DNA of 64,000 nucleotides, taken from NCBI GenBank assembly GCA_963978895.1, contig OZ022246.1:1417605-1481604 (forward strand), given 5' to 3'. Position numbers and translations under genes: made by a program. Below the pieces are notes generated by a model that did no database searches, was not told the origin of the DNA, and worked only from the letters and a program-made list of their open reading frames with translations. Source of the DNA: Erpobdella octoculata (taxonomy: Eukaryota > Annelida > Clitellata > Hirudinida > Erpobdellidae). The number at the start of each line of letters is the position of its first letter. Position 1 is the stretch's first letter. Shown here in pieces: positions 36,101 through 47,400 of this stretch.

Positions 36101-39100
36101 TTTAAATAATTTATTCGAATAAATTATTGAAATCTTGAGAGTCAAAGAACTCCGTCCGTTCACATTTGGTTTTTACTTCCAGGTCGCATCGACACTCCCA
36201 ACGGTCCTTCCGCCGTGGAGGCTATCACCGAGAGTCTTTCTGTGTTAAAAAGGCGTTACAACCACCTGGACAGTTTCCGCAATCGGCAGAACTCTCCGAT
36301 GAGCAGCGCGTGCAGCTCCGCGTACGACGACGAGGACGCCCCGTACATCCCGCTCATGGAGCGCTGTCGGGCGAAGCAGCTCGTGGCGGCGAACGGAGGC
36401 GGAAGCACGCCGACCGCGAGCAACGAGGAGCAGATCAGTAAGCCTTCGTTTTCGGCTCCGTCCTGCTTGAAGTCGTCTCAGTCCTCGGCGGAAGAAAAAC
36501 CGAGCGCCAAAAAAAGGAAGAGCTCGATTGGTACTACCAGCCAGAATAAAAGGATGAAACTGGACGACGATGACGACGACAGTCTCGAGAAGCGAGTCCA
36601 GAAACGGCGATCTTCAAAATTTTCAGCGGAATCTACTCCGACCAGTGGCATGTCGCGTCGGCGGAGCGAGAGACTGGTTTTGAAGAGCTCCAATTTGAGC
36701 TCCAGCCAGTCGTCGAACAACAGCGATGACATTTTCGGGTTTTGCAGCTCGCACGAGAGCGACGATGCGACTCCCGAGAAGAAGAAGAAGAAGATGGCTG
36801 GTCTCAGAAATCACGACGTTGCCATCCATCAGGGTAAGGACGCTATCAAGACATCTACCGAGCTTTGTTCTACTTCGCAAGAGAAGATCGTGTCTAATAA
36901 GAGCAATCATCGTGCCAACCTCGGCACTCATACAATCAAAGAGGAAGAAGCAGAAATCGAGTCTACGGACAGCAAAAGCAGCTGCGAGAGGAACGCCCGT
37001 GTGAAGAACGGTCACGTTGACGTCAACGATGCCAATGTTAAAGCGCTGTTACCACAAACCACTTTGCCAAAAAGTGATGACAGTGGCAATTCACAAACTG
37101 CTCTGCTGCAGAGTAACAGCACAGGCAAATCACAAGCCACTCAGCTGCAGAGTAACAGCAGTAGCAAATCACAAGCCACTCAGCTGCAGAGTAACAGCAG
37201 TGGCAAATCACAAGCTACTCAGCTGCAGAGTAACAGCAGTGGCAAATCACAAGCTACTCAGCTGCAGAGTAACAACAGTGGCACATCACAAGCTACTCTG
37301 CCCGGCTCTTTCGGCCAAGGAGCATCTAACCAGCAAGTGCAGCGGAAGAGGAAGCCCGAAAAGAAGGACGTCGTGAGGCGCACTCCGGGAGAATCTCCCT
37401 CTCCGCTCAAGAGCAAATCCATCCTCAACTACTTTTCGCCTTTTGCCGGTACCGTTTTGAGCGACGAAGCGGATCCTCTCCTACTGGACGATCGTCCGCC
37501 GTCCCAGGAAAGCAGTGTTTTGGTTTCTACGAACTTGCACCAATGGTAATCCCGCTTGCTGGACTTGGTTTTTTTGTTTACCCATGCATTCATGGCGCCC
37601 TCTTGTGACGCTCAATCTATCCATGCAGATAAGATTATTATTGTCAATTATAATTACAATAAACATTTTTAAATTGTTTTCACACAAAAATATCTTTTGT
37701 TTATTTATTAATATTTAACACATCTGCGATAAAGGTGTCTTCGCCACTATTGCGGTAGTTTACTATATTTAAAAGACGTTGGTAAACGTGAAATTATGTG
37801 CCTACGAGTTTGCGACTCTAGCTGCGTCGTTCTCAGGGATGTGTTTTGGTTGTGTGCGCCTACACTGTGGCTAGTATGTTGGCGATATTTATCTCTTTTT
37901 TTCCTTCTTGAACAACATGCATTTTATTTGGATCACTTTCAATTTAACATTCTGTTTTTGTTAATTTTGGAATCTATTTAATATTTCTTTCGATTTTGTT
38001 GAATAAAAGTGAATACCAGAAAAAAACAACCTTGGTAGCAGTGTATCTTCTTATCGAAACCGGGAAGAATTTATGTATTTCGACAGTCGCACGGCGGGCA
38101 ATATTTTGCACTTCGATGCGGAACAAAAAGTAGACATTCTTGTCTCGTTAAAAAAAAACAAAAAAGTTAATTTGCTTATTTATTCTCGGACAGTTTTGTA
38201 ATAAATTGAATAAAAACCCTTTCGTCTCGCTCATTTTCAACTTGTTTTCGAGAGCGAATTTTTGAAACCGATTATGACTAAAAAAAATGTTTTTAAATAT
38301 TAAAAAAAAAATTTGTATTATTCATCGTAAGGGAGAAAGACATCATGAGGTCTGCCGTTAAAGAACTCCGTTCGTTCTCCTTGTCCGAGGAGGTCACCAG
38401 CGGGTGTGTGGTCGTGACCGGCAGTAGGAGAAGGACGCTGAAGATTCTGAACGGGATTGCCTTGGGATGTTGGATTGTTAAGTTCTCCTGGGTTCGTATG
38501 ATTTTGTAAATTTACCGTTTTTTAAGATGTTAAGGTTTTATTCGTTACCTCAAGAGACCCAATTGTACTCGGTCTTATGAGGGGTTGTCTAGAGCTCTTC
38601 AGTCTGATTTCCTGGCGTACTTTAGGCTGCCGACTGAATATTATCCTTCAAACCGTGATGAAAGATAGTTAGCGCTCTTGTAAATATTGGTCATGTTGTA
38701 GCTTTCGTCTCAGTTCTTCTCTGTCGACAAGTGTTTGGTCTTATTATATAGATTAAGATGTCGTTTTTATTTTTAAATTTTACTTTTCAAGATCCAAGAA
38801 TCTCGTCGGGAAGGCAGGTGGCTGGACCTGAATCGCTACGAGGCTGCAAATTATTTCCCAGCCTGTCAAGTAATAGTTTCATAATTATGTCTACTTCTTT
38901 AGCGTGTAACTTTTTACGCCCCCCTCGTAATTACCGTCTCATCATTGTAATGAATGTAATTTTCTCGATAGTGATTCAGCGATTTGTTGTGATTTTCGTT
39001 ATCCGACCAGGAGAACAGGATCGAGAGAACGGAGCGGCGCGGGAAAGAAAATTACTCGAGGAATTTGTTTTCGTGCTGCGGCAGCATCTATTTAGCTCCT

Positions 39101-39893
39101 GGCTGTGATCCAGAGAATGAGGAGCTAGAACGATTGATCGTCACGTGCAGAGGAAGGGTTGGTTGACTCTTGAAGTGATCTATCACGTTTAATCAATAAA
39201 ATATGATTCTAACTGGTCATTTTAATGACGAACTACTATCTATTGGTCGATCACGGTTTTTACAAACTCGGACGATCGCATTTATAGAATTTTTTATAAT
39301 ATTTTAACATAACAAAAAAGTATGATAATGATTGGCACAAACTATGAGTCTCTATGCCCGCATCTAAAATGAATAGAGAGAAATCATATCACTATAATAA
39401 AAAGTCTGGTTTATAGTTATGTAGAAGATCGTTGGTTTCGAAGTGACAGTCTAATAATCTTTTAAATTCATTTGTATTCATATTTTCATTTTGCTGCCGC
39501 CATATGCATTCGAATGAACATTTTTTTTTATTACCGATTCAGATATCCAGCAGCCTCAGAAAGGCGCAGATATGTATCGGCAAGCCGCTTAGGAGGGCCA
39601 CTATCAACGTCAGCGAGAAATGGGTGCTAGGTATGTCCGCTACAAATTCTGGGTGGGGGGGGCTTGTTATTATGTTTTGTGCGAATGTCGTTTAAGACGT
39701 TTCATTGTACTGGAAATATTTTTGGAGAGCAAGACATTTCTATATTCTACTAGACGGTCGGTCGTGCCCGTGTAACAAAGTACTCGGTGTGATGATTGTA
39801 GATGAATGCGTTTTATGATAATTTAACTTTTTCTCTACAGATTCAATAACAGAAAACAGATGTCTAGAGTTTGGTCCTTATTTGCTGAAATGA
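33180..39893 (+). CDS. MCPH1: Microcephalin (three BRCT domains)
   Basis: Microcephalin works in chromosome condensation timing and DNA-damage signalling in the nucleus. Exons: 33180-33285, 34433-34637, 34957-35053, 35293-35433, 35665-35755, 35917-35991, 36183-37545, 38332-38491, 38792-38869, 39011-39157, 39543-39630, 39841-39893. Phases all agree; 867 residues (human 835). BRCT1 (~35-125) reads VLKGVVVLVDV, then THVVFKDGHRRT and VNVLWIDRCRT-like. A long Ser/Lys-rich linker with a 13-residue repeat follows in exon 7. The C-terminal BRCT pair starts near residue 693 (VKELRSFSLS, LKILNGIALGCWIVKFSW) and ends with ATINVSEKWVLDSIT and FGPYLLK. The frame reads into a stop 4 bp after the exon-7 donor (CAATG|GTAATC), which could give a short form without the C-terminal BRCTs if intron 7 is retained. 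Exon 4 has a tandem CAGCAG acceptor. Confidence 0.93.
34655..34940. repeat. AT-rich minisatellite in MCPH1 intron 2
   Basis: Repeated blocks of TTAATTAAATTAGTTAAATT and ATTGATAGT with variable spacing. A related array precedes the downstream partial duplicate. Confidence 0.8.
37079..37302 (+). repeat. 39-bp coding repeat in MCPH1 exon 7
   Basis: About five to six in-frame copies of a 13-residue unit (QSNSSGKSQATQL), very similar at DNA level (CAGAGTAACAGCAGTGGCAA). This suggests recent expansion of a coding minisatellite in the disordered linker. Confidence 0.9.
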
Positions 39894-40554
39894 ATGCGTG
39901 TGAATATATTTTTATTTTTCGTTTAATGAATTGTTTTTATTTGAGTTTTTTTTCTTTAAATCCCTCGAAGATGTGGAATGAAGGAAGTCGAGAAAGTGTG
40001 TGATTTTAAAATCGGACACGTTTTTTTATAGTTGTTTTTTTTTTATTTTAGACATCTTTTTATTGTTGTTATTTATTTTTTTTTTGGCTTTTATTTGTTT
40101 ATAATAATTTAGATGAACAAACCTGTGAAAGCGTAAACTCTTCCTGACGTGTATTGCTTTTTTTTTAGTCTTCTCCATTTTCATAGTTCTTCGATCTATT
40201 AAGCCAAGCCCGTTATAAGTTCATCGGAAAAAGGTAGGCTGTGAAGAAGCATTTTTTTTCTATGTGCGTTGAAGCCTACAAAAAATTTTCCTGTAGGGAA
40301 AACAGGGAAACCTTCATGTAAGCTTGATGTGTTTTTGCGTCTTGGATAGTTTCAAGCTACAATGTGACATAGGCAGTAGTAGAAAGCTCATAGTCTCAAT
40401 AGAACCAGATGTGTGTAATCAAACTATCGAGCGTAAATAATGTCGAACGCCATACTATTAATATGTTGGTATTAGTTGTATTTTATTGGTTTATTTTTCG
40501 GGCCGATTTTGGACAGTGGTGCTGAACAAATTTGATAATAAAAGGACATCTGGT

Positions 40555-40600
40555 GAGTCTTAAAACACCTGGTGTAAAGGACTATAAACTATAATAATAA
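40555..40600 (+). mobile_element. SINE-like element, 3' tail only (copy E)
   Basis: CTTAAAACACCTGGTGTAAA then GGACTATAAACTATAATAAT; 5'-truncated copy of the same family. Confidence 0.6.
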
Positions 40601-40847
40601 TAATTGCAATACGAAGTTAAGCGCTTTTTACGACGAGGCGTGTTGTGTGGGTTTGGTCAAAGCTGGCAAAAAACATTTATTGAGCAAAAAAAATGTTTAA
40701 AAATAAAAAAACTTAAAATAAGGGTTTTTATCGCAAACGTGTTTACAAAGGGGAGGGGGACAGTTAAGTAAGGAGTTTTCTGAAAAGTTTACGAGCCACA
40801 AAAATCGAGGCTAAAAAACAGTTTAAGCAACAATTAGTAATATCAAA

Positions 40848-41150
40848 CTATAAGACATTTAATTTGAACCAATTTATTACAATAACCAATTCAGTCGCCT
40901 TTTTTGCAAAAAAAATGTCAATGACGGCTTCTTCATTAATGGGAAGGTCGCGATTGATCGTCATCTGGGCAAACCCATTCAGCCTTGCCTGGCCCATTGT
41001 GGTGCGTAGATATGATTTAAGTCTGTGCATAGTTGAGAAGGATCTCTCGGCTGTCGCGGAAGACAGGGGCAACGTGATGAAGAGTTTCAGCAGCGTATTT
41101 ATCTGGGGGTTAACGGATTCCCCCAGCCCCCCTGACTGCGCCCCTGCTGA
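40848..41150 (-). pseudogene. hAT transposase C-terminal (dimerisation) fragment
   Basis: The minus-strand frame contains PQINTLLKLFITLPLSSATA, directly followed by ERSFSTMHRLKSYLRTTMGQ and ARLNGFAQMTINRD. This is the hAT C-terminal dimerisation signature (ATAERSFS..R.K..LR..M...RL). Immediately upstream in its reading direction lies CAGGGGCGCAGTCAGGGGGG (41127-41146), which resembles a hAT terminal inverted repeat. The catalytic part is therefore missing, and the copy looks like an internal-deletion derivative. The frame's start is read through that terminus and is not a real gene start. Confidence 0.75.
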
Positions 41151-41394
41151 GTATGGTTGTTCTGTAAAATGGGACCACAAGTGAGTAAAAGTAACTTTTA
41201 AATAATTTTTTTTTCAACAAAGTTTTAGCGTAGGCACTTGTTGTTTTATCTACAATTTTCTATCCAACTGCAGAAAATTTGATAGAAATTTTATATTTCA
41301 TAGCTTCATCAGTGAAACTACAAAGTGAAACTAATCGGGCAATAATCGGCCCGATTATGCGTGCACCGATTAATCGGGCCCAGCCACAAGATCT

Positions 41395-41830
<436 letters not shown>

Positions 41831-41899
41831 TAAAAGAACATGTCCTGACTGACTGACTGACTGATTATCAACGCCGAGCTCAAACGCCTCATCCTAGGA

Positions 41900-43453
41900 A
41901 CGTAACCTAATTTAGTTTAATTAGTTAAATTAATTAATTAATTGTATTTCAATTAAATTGAATCAGTTAAATTAATTGATTTATTTTAATTTAATTTAGT
42001 TAGTTAAGTTAATTGAACATTGAACATTAAGCGGAAAAGGCGCTCAATAAATTATCAAACATTTACATTTTTACAATTACATTTACATTGCTTTTCATTA
42101 TCTTTTCAGCTGCAGGACTAAGATGTACCGGGACAATGAGGAGAATTTCAAAGTGATCATACCAGAAAAACCTTTTGATAAACCTTGGTATGTCAAGCGG
42201 GTTGAGGTAAGACGTCATCTTGATGCTGTTAAGTCATTAAAGAGAGCAAATATTTAGATATAAGTTGCTGGTTTTTGGGGTCGATAATTTATCGTAACCC
42301 CGAACAAAATGCTCCAACTGCGTTAGAATAAGAATTTGTTTATGTGTAGAAAATGAAAAAGCAATGAAAAAAAGTGATTGACTGCGTAAATCATTGGTTT
42401 TGTACATTTGATCTTCATTTTATGTCTTCTTTTTTAACTTTCAGAAACTCGGGTACCTGCTCGACCAAAAGCCCGATCCGTGGGAGGAACTGAACGGAGT
42501 CAAGTCAGTTTCTCTGACACCAGCGCCGAAGAAAGCTACGATCGATTCTTACTTTACCAGCAATAGTGCAGGGGTAAACTTCATGATTTGATTTTAACTT
42601 GTTACTTTTTATAATTTAAGATTGGAGGCTCTATGCTGTTGCCTTAAACCAGCGCCAGTAAGAGTAAGACACCAGTTAGTTATTTTCGTATTAAAATATC
42701 GGTTGTAATTCAAATAGAGAGTATTTATAATCGTTTATCGATGCTGCTGCATGAAATGTTTACGTCTCTCTGCTTATAAAAGTTTTTCGGTAACTTTCTT
42801 TCAGAGTGCGAGCGCATCGAAGACTGCCACAGTAACCCCGTTGGGCGGAAGGAACACACGACGGAGATCCAAACTGCTGCTGAACAACAACGGTGAGCGA
42901 GCGGACTTGTTTTCTTTCAACTCTGCCGTTCCTGATTTATACGACCGATTTGAGTCGATTGGTTCATAATCTATCGCGTTTCTTTCGGAGAAATTCAGTT
43001 TTCTTTTTGGTTTCATTTTCATTCGTTTTTTCTACCGCACAGTCAACCAGCCGGAGATGGGAAAGGTGGAAAAGACGACCGACGAAGACAGCGGTGACTA
43101 CATCGACCAACTCGTCGGTAATTTATTCAGTAAGTGAATCGATGCCGTGTGAATAATCTTGCTTAACTGATTATTATTTCTGTAGAAATAATTTAAAAAT
43201 TAGATTTTATAATTTTGTTTAAGCAAATAATGTTAATTATTTAAATAAAATATTTCAATAATTTATTCAAATTAATTATTTAAATCTTGAGAGTCAAAGA
43301 ACTCTGTCCGTTAACATTTGGTTTTCACTTCCAGGTCGCATCGACACCCCCAACGGTCCTTCTGCCGTGGAGGCCATCACCGAGAGTCTCTCTGCGATAA
43401 AAAGGCGTTACAACCACCTGGACAGTTATTACAACGATGATTTTGGCATTTGA
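41900..43453 (+). pseudogene. Truncated duplicate of MCPH1 exons 3-7
   Basis: A second copy of MCPH1 from late intron 2 to early exon 7. Exons: 42110-42206, 42445-42573, 42805-42893, 43043-43131 and 43335-43453, each with its acceptor and donor retained. Relative to the parent, exon 4 lacks 12 nt (CAG at the acceptor, plus 9 nt inside), exon 5 lacks one AAC codon, and exon 6 gains 12-15 nt. All indels keep the frame. Many base changes are synonymous. Homology stops at HLDSY, after which a new tail YYNDDFGI ends in TGA. Exons 1-2 (most of BRCT1) and the C-terminal BRCTs have no counterpart. It may be a decaying pseudogene, or a young partial gene using an unknown first exon. Confidence 0.75.
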
Positions 43454-44493
43454 ATGAATAATTACATTAAAAAAAACCTCTTATTGTATTTTTTCCTCAA
43501 ATATAAATTTGTTTATTTAACTGAATTCATCAAAACAGTTTAAAAAAAAGCCAGACTAAATTATTCAATCCTTGCTTGTACATTTAGGCTAGACTTTTTA
43601 TCGATTGGGATGGGGGCAGTCTATATAGTGGCTCCAAAATTCATGTGTAATGAAGATCGTAGGCAGGGAGTGGTAGCTCCCCCCCGATATCAATCATTTT
43701 TTTAAACTTTCAAATAAGGTAGGACACTCCCAGTCATCAACTATTTTGGTGAAAAAATGCAGTCAAGCACTAGTCATTTAATCTACCAGTATTCGGTCCC
43801 ACTAATGATTTTGGGAGAGAGCCACTCCCACCCTAATCCCAGCACTGTCTCCTGGAGAAAAGCTAAAATGACATGTCCGATAGGTCGTCTTTCTCCCTAA
43901 GATTTTGCATGACCAACGAGCATTTCGACCCGTGAAATTCTAGCCAGCGATAGGACGGCAATGGCTGCGGCCGACTTAAACGCTTTAAAAAGTAAACTTT
44001 TTCCACCATCTTTCTCGCAGATTCTTGTAACATAATAACAATAAACTTTCTTTTGGAAACCTCTTTGAAATAGAGATTGCGAAGAACAGCATCAAACTCA
44101 TCGATCACGAACACGGAGAAGATATTCTACTAATCACTTCTTGTATTTTATCTAAACGAGTAGATACACCAAAGTGGAAAAAAAGCATATATCTATATAT
44201 GTAAAAAAACATAATAATATAAATAAAAATGGCATACAAAAAAAAGAAAGAAAGTAAGACAGCGGCGACTTGGAAAAATATCAACGACCGACACTCCGGG
44301 GTAGGTTCGCAGATGGAAAAAGATCATTTTTTCGTCCGAGGAATTCATTTACTCAGACTTGCTTGATATATATATACATACAGTAAAGCTTAGGGTACTT
44401 ACTCATCATCGTCAAATATAAAAATATCTCTTCATAATCACGAATCATCAGTTATTTACAACAAAAGAAAAAAGACAATCAATCGATTAACTG
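43454..44493. other. Intergenic, no gene seen
   Basis: AT-rich spacer between the MCPH1 duplicate (+) and the 3' end of the zinc-finger gene (-). A minus-strand frame at 43863-44114 (containing VIDEFDAVLRNLYFKEV) has no recognised family; it may be a transposon remnant. Confidence 0.5.
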
Positions 44494-47400
44494 TCAACTG
44501 GACCCCTTGTAGTCGGGCATCACGTTGACCAGATTTACGAGGACTTCGACATTTCCTGACCAATCTTGATGTTGCTCGTCTTGGGCCGAAGTGATATACT
44601 CGTCGGAGAGAGCTCTGTAAAGTTTACTATCTGAAATTTCTGCATTAGATCCACCCTGGATCAGGATGTCGTTGTCACCGACGATAGTCTCTTTGTCTTC
44701 CGCACCGGCCGAGCCCTCGACAACTTTTTCGTTCTCGGGTGGTAGCATATTAGATATTTCTTCCTCGTGTTTGCAGCGAGCATGTTGGACCACCACGCTG
44801 CAGCTGAACGACCCGAACGAGCAGAAGGCGCACTGGACGGGAGGTCGGACGGTGTGTCTCAGTACGTGACTGCGGAACGTCTCGGAGTCGTAGGTCTCGA
44901 AGGCGCAGAAGCCGCACCTCCTCAGCGCCCAGACCTCGCCCTCGTCTCCGGTCGGAAGTATTTCGATGGAAGGCAGTTTGTCCGACCAAAAGTGCTCTAC
45001 TTTGAGGTGCTTGAACAGGCCCGAGCCGTTCCTCGACAGCTGCACAAAGTCGCAGAGGTGACAGCAGAACTTCAGCGTCTGTACCGGCTTCCAGTTAGGA
45101 AGCGATGACTTAGAAGATATTCCAAGGTCAGGGTCGACCAGATAACCTCCCGTTTCCGTGTGCATCGACTTCCTGGCCGTGACGTGCAGCTTCGCAGCGA
45201 CGTTGGCCCTGGCGGCGGAGGTGAGGAGCATCAACGACTTCGACATCTGGCATCCGGACGATCGCGAGTTGCTGAAGACCTTGTTCGTCTCTACGTCCAC
45301 CCATCGGATCGGGAGCTTAGGGTGTTTCGCTATGCAGTGCCTCCTCACGCGGAATCTGTGCGGAATTAATCATTCAAAATCACAAAAGTCGTTTCATTGA
45401 ATAAACACACAGAAAAAAAGGAAATATCTCGTATGAAAAAGTATTTTAAAAAGAAAAAAATGAATTAAAATAAAACTCACACGACGTGATATTTCTGGCT
45501 GCAGTGGTAGCACTTCCATCTCGGCGGCCTGTGGGTGACGACGTGCACCTTGAAATTGTCGCGGTCCAGGGACTTGTAGTCGCAGAACTGGCACCTGTAC
45601 CAGCCGTCGGAGTCGGCGGAGAATGGCAAGTCGACCAGCACTCCGTCCAAGTAGACGGCGTTCGTAGAATCTGAAAGATGAAGCAACGAAAAGGTCAGGC
45701 TGCTGTCGGGGTGCGCAAACTCACAGCTGGCGTTTCAAAAACTCCAACTGGGATGCTCCACTGCATCAAAGACGGAATTCGCAGCTGCAAGTTTTCCAGA
45801 ATAAGTTGAAAAAGTGCACATTTTTCCTAAATAAATAGCAGTAATTACGCCAAAAGCCTAGATGAAACTGTCAAACACGCATCAAACGCCAAAATAAATG
45901 AATAAACAATCGCTGATACAACCAGCACCGACTCAAAAAGTAAGTGACATGCCACTCGTACCAGATCTAGATGCGAGTAGCGTTTATAGAATATGTCACA
46001 GAATCATCCGAAAGACACACACACACACGCACACACACGTAACACCAATGCAGGTGAGATACAGCCGACCAGATTGGAATAAAATAAGAAAATGGAAACA
46101 TTTCGGCTACAGCACGTGCAAATCTTGTAAAAAAAAAAAACGGCTTTCTTAACCATCAAGTTTATAAATAGTTCAAGTTTATTGGGCACAAACTTGAACT
46201 ATTAACTCGATGAAATTAATCGTACAAAATATCAGAGTTTGATCGATATCAACTTAGCAACTGATGCAACTAGAGTTCAAATGTCTCAATATCATTATCA
46301 TCATCACGGCAGCCACACCAATCTACTTAATGGTTTTTTTTGTATATCCCTCTAAAATAGCAAAATAAAAACTAATAACAAACTGTTTAATGATTTTCAC
46401 ATTATCTTTTATTGACATTTTAACATCTGTCGCACAGGCAGTACTGTGTGCCGCAGGCAGAAGAAGAACATCGATATTGTCAAAACGAAAAATGTCGATC
46501 GCGAAACAAGTTGAATCAAAGGAACGGCACATTAATTAATTATTAAAGCCATTAAAATTCATCATTTATGATAACAAATTCAAAATATACCCAGACTGGC
46601 GGTTTCGGAATTTCCGCAGGCGGAGGGGGCTTCCGGCTTGGGCGCGGGGCGGTTCGGCTCGTCGACGACCTTCGTGAACTTGAAGGACAGACCCTGGTGC
46701 TGGGTTTTCGTGTGCTTCCTGATCCGGCTCGGGTAGTGCGCCATGTAGTCGCAGTAAGAGCACTTGAACCGGTACGGGCCGTGCTTGATCATGTGTCCGC
46801 GTACCAGCTTCATGCTGCTGTTCGTGTACGGACACTCGGGGCACTTCAAGATCTTGGAGCCGGCCTTCACCGGCACGGGGCTGAGCATCGGCTTGCATTG
46901 CTTCTGCCGCTGTTGTTTCTGATGAGACATGGAAGAGGAGAGAGTGACAGAAGGAAGGGCGTCTTTGAGAGACAACGTGAAATCGACGCTAGACTTTTTT
47001 TGCCGAACTTCTTTCGGCTCGGACTTCACCTCTACTATCGTTTCTTCCAGCATCTTTCTGACAAGCTCCTCTTTTTCCGAATTTCCGTCCTCTCTGATCG
47101 CGACCTCCACGCCGGGATGCTTGACCTGGAAGTGCTTGGAAAGGACCGGTCGTTGAGTCTCGGCGAAAGAGCAGACGGTGCACTTCAGAGGCTTGTAATT
47201 GATCTCCTTCATCAGGTGATGCTTCATGTCCGTCCGGATGCCGGTCACGAACGAGCAAAACTTACACTTAAAAGACGGCTTGACCGCTTCCACGGCAGGC
47301 GGGGACGGTGGAAGGAAATCCTCGTTTTCAGAGTCTTCTTCGTCGATTGCTTCATTTCCCACGTCTTCCTCTCCGTCGTCTCCATCGTCTTCGTCTTCCA

